From: Gemmobacter lutimaris
GTDB taxonomy: Bacteria; Pseudomonadota; Alphaproteobacteria; Rhodobacterales; Rhodobacteraceae
Length of the DNA: 64,000 nucleotides
Direction: 5' to 3'
NCBI RefSeq assembly: GCF_003570715.1
Contig: NZ_QXXQ01000006.1
Span: forward strand, 184,516 to 248,515
In this document: positions 1 to 10,127 of the stretch, piece after piece
How the letters are laid out: each line of letters starts with the position of its first letter
How positions within the stretch are numbered: position 1 is the first letter of the stretch
Position numbers and translations under genes: made by a program
Notes under the pieces: generated by a model
What the model saw: only the letters and a program-made list of their open reading frames with translations
Database searches by the model: none
What the model was told of the DNA's origin: nothing

Positions 1-991
1 TGAAGATCAGCGCGATGTCCTCGCCGGTTTCGCGCAAGGGTGGCGTGGCGATCTCGGCGCCTGCAAGGCGGTAAAACAGATCGGGGCGGAAACTGCCCGC
101 CTGTGCCGCCGCCCGCAGATCGGTTTTCGATATGGCGATGACACGCAGATCCAGCGCCCGCGCCGTCACCTCGCCCAGCCGTTCGACGCTGCGTTCCTGA
201 AGCGCGCGCAGAAGCTTTGCCTGTGCGGGGGGCGCCAGCGCCTCCACCTCGTCAAGGATCAGCGTGCCGCCCTGCGCTGCCTCCAGCTTGCCGGGGCGGG
301 CAGGGCCGGCGCCGGGAAAGGCGCCTTCGGCATGACCGAACATCAGGGTTTCCACCATGCTGTCAGGCAGGGCGGCGCAGTTCACCGCGACATAGGGGCC
401 GCGCGCGCGCGGGCTGCCGTCATGCAGGGCGCGGGCCACCAGTTCCTTGCCGGTGCCGGTCTCACCAGTGATCACCACGTCAATATCCAGCGGCGCCAGT
501 GCCGCGATACGATCCCGCAGGGCGCGGATGGGGCGGCTTTCACCAAGGATTTCCGGCCCGTCCCCGGCCAGCGCACCTTGCAGCCGCGCCACCTCGGCCC
601 GTGTGGCCCGCGCCGCCAGCGCCCGCGCGATGACCATGACGAGATGCGCCGCATCATAGGGCTTTTCCAGAAAATCCTCGGCCCCGGCCCGGATCGCCTC
701 CACCGCATGCACCACATCGCCGTGGCCGGTCAGCATGATGACCGGCAGGTCGCGTTCCGGCAGGGCCTTCACCGCGCGCAGGAACGCCATGCCATCCATG
801 CCCGGCATCCGCAGATCGGTGAGGATCAGCGCGGGCGTCGCGGTGTCCAGCGCCGCCAGCGCCTCGGTTGCGCTTGAAAAGCCCTGCGGCACATGGCCGG
901 CGGCATCCAGCAGGTCGCAAAGCGCGGCAAGGTGATCGGCGTCATCCTCGACGATGAACAGGCGGGCGGGGGACAGGGTGGCGGAAGTCAT
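1..991 (-). CDS. dctD: DctD-like sigma-54 response regulator (partial, C-terminus outside window)
   Basis: NtrC-family response regulator, cut off by the left edge after about 330 residues. The receiver domain spans about residues 9-125, with acidic pocket E15/D16/D17, phosphorylation site D59 in LTDLRMP, and K110. The AAA+ domain follows, with Walker A GETGTGKE at 176-183 and a Walker B-like TLILDEVEAL. The sigma-54 contact loop, normally GAFTGA, reads GAFPGA at residues 223-228. The start ATG overlaps the stop of the sensor kinase (988-991), so the two are translationally coupled. Role by family: activates sigma-54 promoters in response to the paired kinase, usually for carboxylate uptake. 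The target promoter is not visible; the upstream TRAP operon is a likely candidate (inference). Confidence 0.88.
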   Translation of the reverse strand, partial: MTSATLSPARLFIVEDDADHLAALCDLLDAAGHVPQGFSSATEALAALDTATPALILTDLRMPGMDGMAFLRAVKALPERDLPVIMLTGHGDVVHAVEAIRAGAEDFLEKPYDAAHLVMVIARALAARATRAEVARLQGALAGDGPEILGESRPIRALRDRIAALAPLDIDVVITGETGTGKELVARALHDGSPRARGPYVAVNCAALPDSMVETLMFGHAEGAFPGAGPARPGKLEAAQGGTLILDEVEALAPPAQAKLLRALQERSVERLGEVTARALDLRVIAISKTDLRAAAQAGSFRPDLFYRLAGAEIATPPLRETGEDIALIF

Positions 992-2727
992 GCGGCGGCC
1001 TCGGCAGTTGCGGCGGGCAGGGTGACGGTGACCTCGGTGCCGCGACCGGGTTCCGAGGCCAGCGTCAGCGCGCCGCCGAACTCACCCACGATGGCACGAC
1101 AGATCGACAGGCCAAGACCCAGCCCCGCGCCGCCGGGCTTGGTGGAAAAGAACGGCTCGGCCACGCGGGGCAGATCCTCGGGTGCAATGCCGGGGCCGGT
1201 GTCGGTGACGCGGATGCAGACGGTTTCGCCCGTACTGTCCAGCGTCACGGTGATTGCAGCACCTGTGCAGCCTTCCACCGCGTCCAGTGCATTCAGAAGC
1301 AGGTTCACCACCACCTGTTCCATCCGCACCACGCCCGCCATCACCAGTTGCGGCACATCCGGTGCCACGAAAACCGGGCTGACCCCGACCGCACGGGCGC
1401 GCGGCGTGACCAGTTCGATGGCCGAGGCGATGACCGGGCCAAGATCGGTCAGCCGCCGCTCGCCCGGCTCTTTCCGGCCAAAGCTTTTCAGATGCTTGAT
1501 GGTGCGCTGCATGCGGCGGATCAGACCTTTGGCGGTGGCGAGGCGCGGGGCGGTGCGGCTTTCACCGGCGGGCAGCGTGATTTCCGCCGCCGTCAGCGTC
1601 GCCTCCATCGCGGCAAGCGGCTGGCTGATCTCATGCACGATGGCGGTAGACATGCGGCCAAGCGCGGCCATCTTCTCGGCATGGATCAGGCCCTCCTGCG
1701 CCGCGCGCAGGTCGTTCTCGGCCTGCCGCCGCGCCTCGACCTCGCGCGCCAGATCGGCGGTGCGTTCCGTCACCATCGCCTCCAGCCGTTCCGATTGCGA
1801 CAGCCGCAGCGCGAGGATTTGCCGCCGCTGCTGCCAGACCATGGCGGCCCCTGCCAGCGCCAGTGTTGCCAGGGCCGCCACCGCCGCCCAGACGGCGGCC
1901 ATGGCGGTGATGGTGGCGGAAGGGGTGGCGGCGATCAGGCGCCAACCTTCGGCGGGCAGCGGCGCATCGCGGCCAATCCAGCCCGCGCCGCCCAGAAAGC
2001 CGTCCGGCGCATCGGCGCGCAGCAGGGGCGTCGCCCCGGCGGGATCGGTGCCGACCCAGGTGCGTTCGCGCGCGATCTTGTCCAGAACCGGCTGCGGCAG
2101 CGGCGAAAGCGGGCGGTAAAGCCAGTCTGAACGGCCCGAGAGAAACACCATGCCATCAGCATCCGCCAGCGCGGTTTCCAGCCCGGCGGCCTGCCATGTC
2201 GCCTGCAAGGGTCGTAGGTCGATCTTCACCACCAGCACGCCCTTGTGCGGCGTGTCGATCCGGCGCGACAGGAAATAGCCGGGGATGCCGGTGGTTACCC
2301 CGATGGCATAGAACTGGCCCCGGCCAGTGGCCATGGCATCGCGAAAATAGGGCCGGAAGTTATAGTCCTGCCCGACGAAACTTTCGGGCCGGTTCCAGTT
2401 TGACGCGGCGATGGTGCGGCCGTTGGCGGCGATCAGGTAGATGTCGGCGCCGGTATGGGCGGCGATACGTTCCAGATAAAGGTTCGCGTTGTTGATCCCG
2501 GCCGGATCGGCCAATGCGGCGCGGATGCGCGCATCTTCGCCCGCCACATCCGGCAGGGCGCGGAAGCGGCCGATCTCGGCCTCCACCGCGCGTGCGGTCA
2601 GCAAGAGCGACTGGTCCAGCCCCTCGGCCGCCGCCCGGTAGCCCAGCCGTTCCGCCGCCGCGAAAGCCAGTGCGGCGGCGAGGATCGCGGCAAGGACGGG
2701 CAGCAGGATCGGGCGGGGTGCGGACAT
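988..2727 (-). CDS. dctB: DctB-like sensor histidine kinase
   Basis: Membrane sensor kinase of 579 residues. The first transmembrane segment is at about 8-27, a periplasmic sensor region (dCache-like, with YLIAANG and RPYFRDAM motifs) at about 30-265, and the second transmembrane segment at about 275-298. A coiled-coil linker leads to the HisKA domain, with phospho-acceptor H365 in AIVHEISQP. The ATPase domain has the N box NLLLNALDA and G boxes DTGPGIAP and GLGLGLS. I chose ATG 2727, where the hydrophobic N-terminus begins; an upstream extension is proline-rich and lies inside the preceding gene's frame region. It starts 7 nt after the 2-hydroxyglutarate oxidase gene and overlaps the regulator, so it probably shares the operon. 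It presumably senses an extracellular C4/C5 carboxylate; the ligand is unknown. Confidence 0.9.
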   Translation of the reverse strand: MSAPRPILLPVLAAILAAALAFAAAERLGYRAAAEGLDQSLLLTARAVEAEIGRFRALPDVAGEDARIRAALADPAGINNANLYLERIAAHTGADIYLIAANGRTIAASNWNRPESFVGQDYNFRPYFRDAMATGRGQFYAIGVTTGIPGYFLSRRIDTPHKGVLVVKIDLRPLQATWQAAGLETALADADGMVFLSGRSDWLYRPLSPLPQPVLDKIARERTWVGTDPAGATPLLRADAPDGFLGGAGWIGRDAPLPAEGWRLIAATPSATITAMAAVWAAVAALATLALAGAAMVWQQRRQILALRLSQSERLEAMVTERTADLAREVEARRQAENDLRAAQEGLIHAEKMAALGRMSTAIVHEISQPLAAMEATLTAAEITLPAGESRTAPRLATAKGLIRRMQRTIKHLKSFGRKEPGERRLTDLGPVIASAIELVTPRARAVGVSPVFVAPDVPQLVMAGVVRMEQVVVNLLLNALDAVEGCTGAAITVTLDSTGETVCIRVTDTGPGIAPEDLPRVAEPFFSTKPGGAGLGLGLSICRAIVGEFGGALTLASEPGRGTEVTVTLPAATAEAAA

Positions 2728-2734
2728 GGGTGGC

Positions 2735-3934
2735 TCAGCCCTCCGCCAGCAATTGATCGGCGATATGGGCGCCAATGGGCAGGGCCGAGGTGGCGGCGGG
2801 CGAGGGGGCATTGCAGACATGCAGCGAATGTCGCCCGCGCAAGAACAGGAAATCGTCGATCAGCTTCCCGTCGCGCGCCACCGCCTGCGCCCGTACCCCC
2901 GCCCGATAGGGCGTGAGGTGGGCGCCGGTGATGCGCGGGCAGTAGCGTTGCACCTTCTTCAGATAAAGCCCCCGCAGCGCCGAGGCCGAAAGCTCGGACA
3001 GTGCCGGGCCGAGGTTGCGGCCCAGCATGCGCCAGAACCCCGGCCAGCCGAAGGTCGCCGCCAGATCGGCGGGCGAGATGTCGGTCTTGGCATAGCCCTC
3101 ACGTTTCATGGCCAGCACGGCATTCGGCCCCACGGTGAACCCGCCATCCATCTTGCGCGTCAGATGCACGCCAAGGAAGGGGCGTTCGGGGTCGGGGACC
3201 GGATAGATCAGCCGGCGCACCAGATCGGCGGGCTGGTTCCGGATGCGGAAATATTCGCCCCGGAACGGGATGATGCGGAAGACGGGGTCCAGCCCCATCG
3301 CCGCGGCCATCCGGTCGGCATGCAGGCCCGCGCAGATCACCGCGCGCCCGGCATGCACCTCGCCCGAGGGCGTGGTCAGCCGGATGCCGGCGGCATCTTC
3401 CGAGGCCGCCGTGACGCGGGTGTTCAGCCGGATCGCGCCGCCGCGTTCGGTGAACAGATCGGCCATCCGCCGCGCCACCGCGCCGAAATCCACGATGCCG
3501 GTATCGGGGGACCACAGCGCCCCGGCGACACGGATATTCGGCTCCCATGCCTGCGCCTCGGTCGCGGCGATTTCGGAAATGGCGATGCCATTGGCCTGCG
3601 CGCGCGCCAGCAGGGCGCGCATCCGGGGCAGTTCGTCCTCGCCCGTCGCCACGATCAGCTTGCCGGTGGTTTCATGCGGCAGGCCGTGTTCGTCACAGAA
3701 GGCACGGGTGGCCTCGGCCCCTTCGCGGCAAAAGCGGGCCTTCAGGCTGCCGGGCGCGTAATAGACCCCGGCATGGATCACGCCGGAATTGCGCCCCGTT
3801 TGATGCAGCGCGGGGGCGGCTTCCTTTTCCAGAACCACGATCCGCGCGCCGGGCAGGCGGGATTGCAGGGTCAGCGCGGTGGCCAGCCCCACGATGCCGC
3901 CGCCCAGAATGGCAATATCGGCTGTCTCGGTCAT
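2735..3934 (-). CDS. lhgO: L-2-hydroxyglutarate oxidase
   Basis: FAD-dependent oxidase of 399 residues that oxidises L-2-hydroxyglutarate to 2-oxoglutarate, passing electrons to quinone in the E. coli enzyme. The N-terminal dinucleotide-binding motif GGGIVGLATA is at about residues 11-20. Family signatures include HQTGRNSGVIHAGVYY, PFRGEYFR, FLGVHLTRKMDG, VGPNAVLA and CNAPSPAATSA near the C-terminus. All match E. coli LhgO as I remember it, at full length. The start ATG overlaps the DUF1850 gene stop (ATGA). Its place inside a TRAP transporter and two-component operon suggests it consumes the imported substrate. Confidence 0.92.
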   Translation of the reverse strand: MTETADIAILGGGIVGLATALTLQSRLPGARIVVLEKEAAPALHQTGRNSGVIHAGVYYAPGSLKARFCREGAEATRAFCDEHGLPHETTGKLIVATGEDELPRMRALLARAQANGIAISEIAATEAQAWEPNIRVAGALWSPDTGIVDFGAVARRMADLFTERGGAIRLNTRVTAASEDAAGIRLTTPSGEVHAGRAVICAGLHADRMAAAMGLDPVFRIIPFRGEYFRIRNQPADLVRRLIYPVPDPERPFLGVHLTRKMDGGFTVGPNAVLAMKREGYAKTDISPADLAATFGWPGFWRMLGRNLGPALSELSASALRGLYLKKVQRYCPRITGAHLTPYRAGVRAQAVARDGKLIDDFLFLRGRHSLHVCNAPSPAATSALPIGAHIADQLLAEG

Positions 3935-4302
3935 TCGGTCGCTCCGCAGGGGGCAAGGCGCAGGGCGTGGCCCGGCTCTGCCCCGATGTCATGGCATGTT
4001 CCGGCGCTGTCACACAATCGCCAGCCCGCGCCGGTGGCGCCCGAGGCGGCAAGGTGCAGCTCCGCCTGTTCCGGCAGGTCGGGCACCCAGACCCACCAGC
4101 CATTCCGCAGGATGGCGCCGTCGCCCGGCTCCATCCCCGCGCCGGAGCCTTTGACGGCGGCCTCGGTCAGCCGCAGCCCGGTTCCGGTGATGGCCCAGCT
4201 TTCCCGCCAGATGATCTTTTCAACCGAATGCGTCCAGCTCAGCGTGAAGCCGGGCGAGGCGAGGGCGAGTGTCATCGCCCCCGCGATCAGGCAGCTTGCC
4301 AT
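3931..4302 (-). CDS. DUF1850 family protein
   Basis: Protein of 123 residues with an N-terminal hydrophobic stretch (about 1-20, possible signal peptide or anchor). The core has WTHSVEK and a W-rich segment GWWVWVPDL. DUF1850 proteins are typically encoded next to TAXI-type TRAP transporters, as here: it lies 3 nt after the fused permease and overlaps the oxidase start. No catalytic residues are recognised. It may be an accessory factor of the transporter (inference from context). Confidence 0.75.
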   Translation of the reverse strand: MASCLIAGAMTLALASPGFTLSWTHSVEKIIWRESWAITGTGLRLTEAAVKGSGAGMEPGDGAILRNGWWVWVPDLPEQAELHLAASGATGAGWRLCDSAGTCHDIGAEPGHALRLAPCGATE

Positions 4303-4305
4303 GGC

Positions 4306-6396
4306 TCAGGCCGTGCGGGTGCCACGGGCGCGCCACATCAGCGCGGCGAAAGCGGCGCAAAGCCCGAAGCCCGCGAGGTCGGAGGCCGGAAGCGCCGCGA
4401 TCAGCGCCGCTGCCGCCACCATGGCCAGCACCCGTTCCCAGACCGCGAGCCTGTGGCCCAGCCAGCCGATGACCGCAGCCCCCCAAAGCCCGATCGCCAG
4501 CACCGCTTTCAGCACGATATAGGCGACGGCCGGGATATAGCCGATTTCCGAGGCCAGCGGCCCGCCATTCTGCAACATCAGCGCGGGCGTGTAGACTGCC
4601 ATGAAGGGGATGACGAAGCCCGCCGCCGCGATCTTCACCGCGTTGAGGCTGATGGTCAGCCCGCGCTCCTTGGCGATGGGGGCGGCGGCAAAGCAGGCCA
4701 GCGCCACCGGCGGCGTCAGATCCGCCAGAATGCCGAAGTAGAACACGAACATGTGGCTGACGATCAGCGGCACGCCAAGCTCCAGCAGCGCCGGCCCGGC
4801 GATGGAAGAGGTGATGATGTAATTCGGAATGGTCGGGATGCCCATGCCCAGCACGATACAGGTGATCATGGTCAGGATCAGGCTGAGGAACAGGCTCTTT
4901 TCCCCCACACCCACGATGAACTGGCCAAAGGTATTGGCGGCACCCGTCAGCGTCATGGTGCCGATGATGATGCCCACCAGCGCGCAGGCGATGCCCACCG
5001 GCAGCGCGGTGCGGGCGCCATCGGCCAGCGCGTCGCGCACATCGGCCAGCGTCTTGCGGCCCCCCGCGACAAAGATATTCGCCACCACCAGCCCGGCCAC
5101 CGCCAGCGCGACGATATGGATGCCGAATTTCAGGAAGGCGGCGGCGATGAGGCCCAGCCCGATCCAGAAGATATAGCGGATCGCGCCCGCAGGCAGACCC
5201 AGTGCCACCGAGGCGCCAAGGATCAGCATGACGGTCAGCCCCAGCCCCACGGTGCCCGCGAACAGCGGCGTGTAGCCGGAAAACAGCAGCCAGACCAGCA
5301 CCGCCAGCGGCAGGATCAGATGCCAGCCCTCGCGCAGCGCCTTGCGGGGCGAGGGCAGTTCCGCCGCCGTCAGGCCGCGCAGGTTCATCCGCCCGGCTTC
5401 AAGATGCACCATCCAGAAGGCTGCGGCGAAATAAAGGATTGCCGGGATCAGCGCGGCCTTCACCACCTCGACATATTCGACGCCCAGCGTTTCCGCCATG
5501 ATGAAGGCGACGGCGCCCATGACCGGGGGCATGATCTGCCCGCCCATCGAGGCCGTGGCCTCCACCCCGCCTGCGAAGGCGGGTCGATAGCCGAAGCGCT
5601 TCATCAGCGGGATGGTGAATTGCCCGGTGGTCACCACATTGGCGACGCCGGAGCCCGAAATCGTGCCCATCAGCCCCGAGGACAGCACCGCGACCTTGGC
5701 GGCGCCGCCCATCCTGTGCCCGACAAGACCCAGCGAGACATCGGTGAACAGCTTGATCATCCCGGCCTTTTCCAGAAAGGCGCCAAACAGGATGAACAGG
5801 AAGATGTAGCTGGAGCTTACATAGGTCGGCACGCCGTAGATGCCTTCGGTGCCAAAGCCCATATGGTCGATCACCTGCGCGAAATCATAGCCGCGATGAT
5901 CCAGCGGCGCGGGCAGGTGTTGCCCGAACAGGCAATAGGCGAGGAACATCCCCGCGATGACCGGCAGCGCCGGCCCCATCATCGCCCAGGCGGCGGCAAA
6001 GGTCAGTGCGATGGCCAGCGTGCCGAAGGCGATGTCGCGCGGCAAGGGATCGCCCGCCCGCATCAGAAGCGGCACATATTCCCACCATTGATACAGCGCG
6101 ACCGCGACCCCGGCGGCCGCAAGGCCCCAGGCCAGCAGGCGGATCGAGGGTGCGGCCCCCTTGGCCAGCGCCAGCAGCGGAAAGCCCAGCAGCATCAGGA
6201 AGCCCACATGCACGGCGCGCACGACCTGGCTTGGCATGTCGATCAGATGCGCGGCGGTGGCGATCTGGAAGGCGGAAAAGACGACGGCGATCCAGAACAG
6301 CAGCCGCCCTTGAGCAGAGGGGGGGAATCCTTCGGCCAGCGGATCGTGGAATGTCGCGTTCGCAGCCTCGGCCGCGGCGGGAGAGGGGGTGGTCAT
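4306..6396 (-). CDS. TAXI-type TRAP transporter, fused small and large permease subunits
   Basis: Integral membrane protein of 696 residues that fuses the DctQ-like (about residues 35-150) and DctM-like (about 150-690) permease parts, as is usual in TAXI TRAP systems. Many hydrophobic segments are present. Conserved DctM segments include GTISGSGVANVVTTG, GGQIMPPVMGAVAF and GMGIPTIPNYI, plus LADLTPPVALACFAAA near the C-terminus. It works with the TAXI binding protein encoded upstream, driven by an ion gradient. The substrate is unproven; linkage to lhgO suggests a 2-hydroxy or 2-keto dicarboxylate. Confidence 0.9.
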   Translation of the reverse strand: MTTPSPAAAEAANATFHDPLAEGFPPSAQGRLLFWIAVVFSAFQIATAAHLIDMPSQVVRAVHVGFLMLLGFPLLALAKGAAPSIRLLAWGLAAAGVAVALYQWWEYVPLLMRAGDPLPRDIAFGTLAIALTFAAAWAMMGPALPVIAGMFLAYCLFGQHLPAPLDHRGYDFAQVIDHMGFGTEGIYGVPTYVSSSYIFLFILFGAFLEKAGMIKLFTDVSLGLVGHRMGGAAKVAVLSSGLMGTISGSGVANVVTTGQFTIPLMKRFGYRPAFAGGVEATASMGGQIMPPVMGAVAFIMAETLGVEYVEVVKAALIPAILYFAAAFWMVHLEAGRMNLRGLTAAELPSPRKALREGWHLILPLAVLVWLLFSGYTPLFAGTVGLGLTVMLILGASVALGLPAGAIRYIFWIGLGLIAAAFLKFGIHIVALAVAGLVVANIFVAGGRKTLADVRDALADGARTALPVGIACALVGIIIGTMTLTGAANTFGQFIVGVGEKSLFLSLILTMITCIVLGMGIPTIPNYIITSSIAGPALLELGVPLIVSHMFVFYFGILADLTPPVALACFAAAPIAKERGLTISLNAVKIAAAGFVIPFMAVYTPALMLQNGGPLASEIGYIPAVAYIVLKAVLAIGLWGAAVIGWLGHRLAVWERVLAMVAAAALIAALPASDLAGFGLCAAFAALMWRARGTRTA

Positions 6397-6436
6397 GGCG
6401 TCATGCCCTCGGGGAAATGGGGTCAGGGTGCGAAAC

Positions 6437-6462
6437 CGGCGCGCACCGCAAAGCGCGCGCCG
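6437..6462 (-). promoter_or_regulatory. stem-loop between binding-protein and permease genes
   Basis: An 8-bp GC-only stem (CGGCGCGC pairing with GCGCGCCG) with a 10-nt loop lies in the 90-nt gap between the binding-protein stop and the permease start. No T tract follows on the minus strand. Such hairpins behind binding-protein genes often stabilise the upstream mRNA or partly attenuate transcription. Function here is inference. Confidence 0.45.
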
Positions 6463-6486
6463 TGATCGCAGCGAGGCGGGCCTTGG

Positions 6487-7452
6487 TTACTTGATCAGAC
6501 CAGCTTCACGATAGTAACGCTCGGCGCCCGGATGCAGCGGCAACGGCATGCCCTGCATCGCGTTTTCCAGCGAGATCGCCCCGGCAGCCTTGTGCGCCGC
6601 CACCAGCTCCGGCAGATTTTCAAACAGCAGCTTGGTCATCTGGTAGACGGTTTCCTCCGACACATCCTCATGCGTCAGGAAGAAGTTGATGACGGCGGCA
6701 GTCGGCACGTCCTCGGCCTGACCCTCATAGGTGCCCGCCGGGATGGTGGCAGCGACATAGGGCGCGCCCAGCTTTTCCACCACATCGGCCGGAACCGCCA
6801 CGATGGAGGTCGGCAGCGAGGTCGCCAGATCCTTCAGCGAAGCAACGCCCAGACCGGCCGATTGCAGCGTCGCGTCAAGCTGGCGGTTCTTCAGCAGTTC
6901 GACCGATTCCGCGAAGGGCAGGTATTCGGTCTTGGCCAGATCGTCATAGCTCATGCCTGCGGCGGCAAGGATGGCGCGGGCGTTCAGTTCGGTCCCCGAT
7001 TTCGCGGCACCGACCGACAGGCTTTTCCCCTTCAGATCGGCCAGCGTCTTGACACCCGAATCCGCCGAGGCCGCAATCTGGATATAGTTCGGATAGGCGG
7101 CGGCAATGCCGCGCAGCTTGGACAGCGGCGCCTTGAAACCCGCTTCCTCGTTGCCTTCCCAGGCCATCTTGACCGAGTCGCCAAGCGCGATGGCGAATTC
7201 ACCCTTGCCCTGTTGCAGCAGGTTCAGGTTCTCCACGCTGGCTTTGGTGCTTTGCACCTGGGTGCGGGCGCCTTCGATGCCCTCACCATATATTTTCGAC
7301 AGCGCGACCCCGATCGGATAGTAGACGCCCGAGGTGCCGCCGGTCAGGATGTTGATGAACTGGTCGGCCTGCACGGCGGCCGGGCTTAGCGCCACGGCAC
7401 CGGCCAGCATGGCCATGCGGAAACGGCGCAATCCGCCCATGGATTTCGTCAT
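6487..7452 (-). CDS. TAXI family TRAP solute-binding protein
   Basis: Periplasmic binding protein of 321 residues. An N-terminal signal peptide (about residues 1-29, [15 protein letters not shown] then VQADQF) is followed by the TAXI signature [14 protein letters not shown]. Other family segments are [13 protein letters not shown] and [17 protein letters not shown] chose ATG 7452 because AGGGAGGA lies directly upstream and the signal peptide begins there; the extended frame before it lacks these. First gene of the six-gene minus-strand operon, divergent from tex, so the operon promoter should lie in 7453-7704. Confidence 0.92.
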   Translation of the reverse strand: MTKSMGGLRRFRMAMLAGAVALSPAAVQADQFINILTGGTSGVYYPIGVALSKIYGEGIEGARTQVQSTKASVENLNLLQQGKGEFAIALGDSVKMAWEGNEEAGFKAPLSKLRGIAAAYPNYIQIAASADSGVKTLADLKGKSLSVGAAKSGTELNARAILAAAGMSYDDLAKTEYLPFAESVELLKNRQLDATLQSAGLGVASLKDLATSLPTSIVAVPADVVEKLGAPYVAATIPAGTYEGQAEDVPTAAVINFFLTHEDVSEETVYQMTKLLFENLPELVAAHKAAGAISLENAMQGMPLPLHPGAERYYREAGLIK

Positions 7453-7704
7453 GTGGTATCCTCCCTTTGCGGGCCACATCGCCTGCGGCCCTTGGTTCAG
7501 CCCCGTCTCCTCACGGGGGCAACGGGCGAAGGGTTTCACAAAGCGGCCTTGCCTGACAACCGTTCACGGCCATGTGACAGGCATATTCGTCGCAATCCGC
7601 CGCCAGTGCCGCGGCGGTATTTCGCCAGCCCGCACGTCGAGGTGGTCTTGTCTTCGGGGGCGGTGGGGCTATGGTCGCGCTCCCACATTCTGACGGAGCC
7701 ATCA

Positions 7705-10044
7705 GTGATTCAGGACGCCGTGCGCCGCATTCCCCTTGTCATCGCCCGCGAGATCGGGGCGCAGCCCGCGCAGGTCGGGGCTGCCATTGAACTGCTGGAC
7801 GGCGGCGCCACGGTGCCCTTCGTTGCGCGCTACCGCAAAGAGGTGACGGGCGGGCTGGATGACACGCAGTTGCGCACGCTGGCCGACCGTCTGACCTATC
7901 TGCGCGAGATGGAGGCGCGGCGTGCGGCCATCCTCGGCTCGATCACCGAACAGGGCAAGCTGACCGATGATCTGGCCGCCAGCATCGCCAAGGCCGAAAC
8001 CAAGGCCGAACTGGAAGACATCTATCTGCCCTACAAGCCCAAGCGGCGCACCCGTGCCATGATCGCACGTGAGAACGGACTTGGCCCGCTGGCCGAGGCC
8101 ATTCTGGCCGACCGTGCCGCCGATCCCGCCACGCTGGCGGCAGGCTACATCACCGAGGCGGTGCCGGATGTGAAGGCCGCGCTGGAAGGCGCGCGCGACA
8201 TCGTGGCCGAAGGTCTGGCCGAAAACGCCGATTTGCTGGGCCGTTTGCGCGGGCACATGAAACAGGTGTCCGAGATCAAGGCGGGCGTGGTCGCCGGGAA
8301 AGAGGCTGAGGGCGCCAAATTCTCGGATTACTTCGATCACCGCGAAAAATGGGAAACTGCGCCTTCGCACCGGGTGCTGGCCATGCTGCGCGGTCGCAAC
8401 GAAGGGGTGCTGACCCTCGATCTGGAAATTGATGCCGAGGCCCCGCGTGGCCAGTCACCCGCCGAACGGATGTGCGGCGCCGCGCTTCAGGCAGGTAGCA
8501 CCGGCGCGGGCGACCAGTGGCTGCGCGAGGCGGCAAGCTGGGCCTGGCGGGTGAAGCTGAAAACCTCGCTGACGCTCGACCTGATGAGCGAATTGCGTGA
8601 CCGGGCCGAGGAAGAGGCGATCCGCGTCTTTGCCCGCAACCTCAAGGATTTGCTGCTGGCGGCCCCGGCGGGGGGCAAGGCCACGATGGGCCTCGATCCC
8701 GGCATCCGCACCGGGGTGAAGGTGGCGGTGGTGGATGCGACCGGCAAGCTTCTGGCGACCGATACGGTCTATCCGTTCCAGCCGAAGAATGACCTGCGTG
8801 GCGCGCAGGTGGCAATTGCGCAGTTGATTGCGAAACACGGGGTGAAGCTGATCGCCATCGGCAACGGCACCGCCAGCCGCGAGACGGAAAAGATGGTGGC
8901 AGAGTTGCTGTCGCATCTGCCCGGCGAAAAGCCTGTCAAGGTGGTGGTCAGCGAGGCGGGCGCCTCGGTCTATTCCGCGTCGGAACTGGCGGCGAAGGAA
9001 TTTCCGGGGCTGGACGTGAGCCTGCGCGGCGCGGTCTCCATCGCGCGGCGGTTGCAAGACCCGCTGGCCGAACTGGTGAAGATCGAGCCGAAATCCATCG
9101 GTGTCGGCCAGTATCAGCATGACGTCGATCAGCACCGGCTGGCCCGGCAACTGGATGCGGTGGTCGAAGATGCGGTGAATGCGGTCGGTGTTGACCTCAA
9201 CACTGCCTCCGCGCCGCTTCTAGCGCGGGTGTCGGGCGTGGGGCCGGGGCTTGCGGAAAGCATCGTGGCGCATCGTGACGCCAATGGGCCTTTCGCCACC
9301 CGGCGCGAATTGCTCAAGGTCGCGCGGCTGGGGCCGAAGGCCTTTGAACAGGCGGCGGGCTTTCTGCGCATCACCGGCGGCAAGGAACCGCTGGATGCCT
9401 CGTCGGTGCACCCCGAAGCCTATGACGTGGCGCGCCGTATCGTCACTGCCTGCGGCTGTGACATCCGCGCCCTGATGGGCGACAGCGCCGCCCTGAAACG
9501 TCTGAACCCGCGCGACTTCATCGACGCGAAATTCGGCCTGCCCACCGTGCAGGACATCCTGTCGGAACTGGAAAAGCCCGGTCGCGATCCGCGTCCGAGC
9601 TTCAAGACCGCCAGCTTCACTGACGGGGTGGAAGACATCAAGGACCTGAAACCCGGCATGATGCTGGAAGGCACGGTGACCAATGTCGCGGCTTTTGGCG
9701 CCTTTGTGGATATCGGCGTGCATCAGGACGGGCTGGTGCATGTCAGCCAGCTTGCCGACCGTTTCGTGAAAGACCCGCATGAGGTGGTGAAGGCGGGCGA
9801 TGTGGTGAAGGTGCGGGTGGTCGAGGTGGATGTGCCGCGCAAGCGCATCGGCCTGACCATGCGCAAGGACAGTGCCGATGCCCGCGACAGCGCGCGGGAA
9901 CGCGCCGCCGAACGCGGGCCGCAGGGGCCGAAGGGGGGCAAGCCCGCACCGCGCGGGCCGATGTCCTCGGGTCCGAAAGGGGGCGCCGGCGGCTCGGGCG
10001 GCAATGCCTTTGCCGATGCGCTGAAGGGCAAGTTCGGCCGCTGA
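7705..10044 (+). CDS. tex: Tex, S1-domain transcription accessory / RNA-binding protein
   Basis: Protein of 779 residues with GTG start at 7705 behind GGAG (7694-7697); this gives the usual Tex length. Order: helical N-terminal domain with FVARYRKE and the [11 protein letters not shown] segment, YqgF-like nuclease fold beginning [14 protein letters not shown], helix-hairpin-helix repeats ([22 protein letters not shown]), and a C-terminal S1 domain (about 650-725, [22 protein letters not shown]). The tail is a basic, Gly/Pro-rich low-complexity stretch. Tex acts on nucleic acids in RNA metabolism and transcription termination. Monocistronic. Confidence 0.93.
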   Translation: MIQDAVRRIPLVIAREIGAQPAQVGAAIELLDGGATVPFVARYRKEVTGGLDDTQLRTLADRLTYLREMEARRAAILGSITEQGKLTDDLAASIAKAETKAELEDIYLPYKPKRRTRAMIARENGLGPLAEAILADRAADPATLAAGYITEAVPDVKAALEGARDIVAEGLAENADLLGRLRGHMKQVSEIKAGVVAGKEAEGAKFSDYFDHREKWETAPSHRVLAMLRGRNEGVLTLDLEIDAEAPRGQSPAERMCGAALQAGSTGAGDQWLREAASWAWRVKLKTSLTLDLMSELRDRAEEEAIRVFARNLKDLLLAAPAGGKATMGLDPGIRTGVKVAVVDATGKLLATDTVYPFQPKNDLRGAQVAIAQLIAKHGVKLIAIGNGTASRETEKMVAELLSHLPGEKPVKVVVSEAGASVYSASELAAKEFPGLDVSLRGAVSIARRLQDPLAELVKIEPKSIGVGQYQHDVDQHRLARQLDAVVEDAVNAVGVDLNTASAPLLARVSGVGPGLAESIVAHRDANGPFATRRELLKVARLGPKAFEQAAGFLRITGGKEPLDASSVHPEAYDVARRIVTACGCDIRALMGDSAALKRLNPRDFIDAKFGLPTVQDILSELEKPGRDPRPSFKTASFTDGVEDIKDLKPGMMLEGTVTNVAAFGAFVDIGVHQDGLVHVSQLADRFVKDPHEVVKAGDVVKVRVVEVDVPRKRIGLTMRKDSADARDSARERAAERGPQGPKGGKPAPRGPMSSGPKGGAGGSGGNAFADALKGKFGR

Positions 10045-10127
10045 CCGCGCATCCCTGATCGCGGCGCTTCGCAACCTGTTCAAAGGATGCCAGACTGCGC
10101 CTTTGCAGTCTTGCGAAAGGACAGGCC

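Noticed and set aside
3547..6465. Very long plus-strand open frame (over 970 codons) opposite the TRAP permease genes
   Set aside because: It is an antisense artefact of high GC: rich in Arg/Gly/His/Gln, no domain, and spans the real oxidase, DUF1850 and permease genes.
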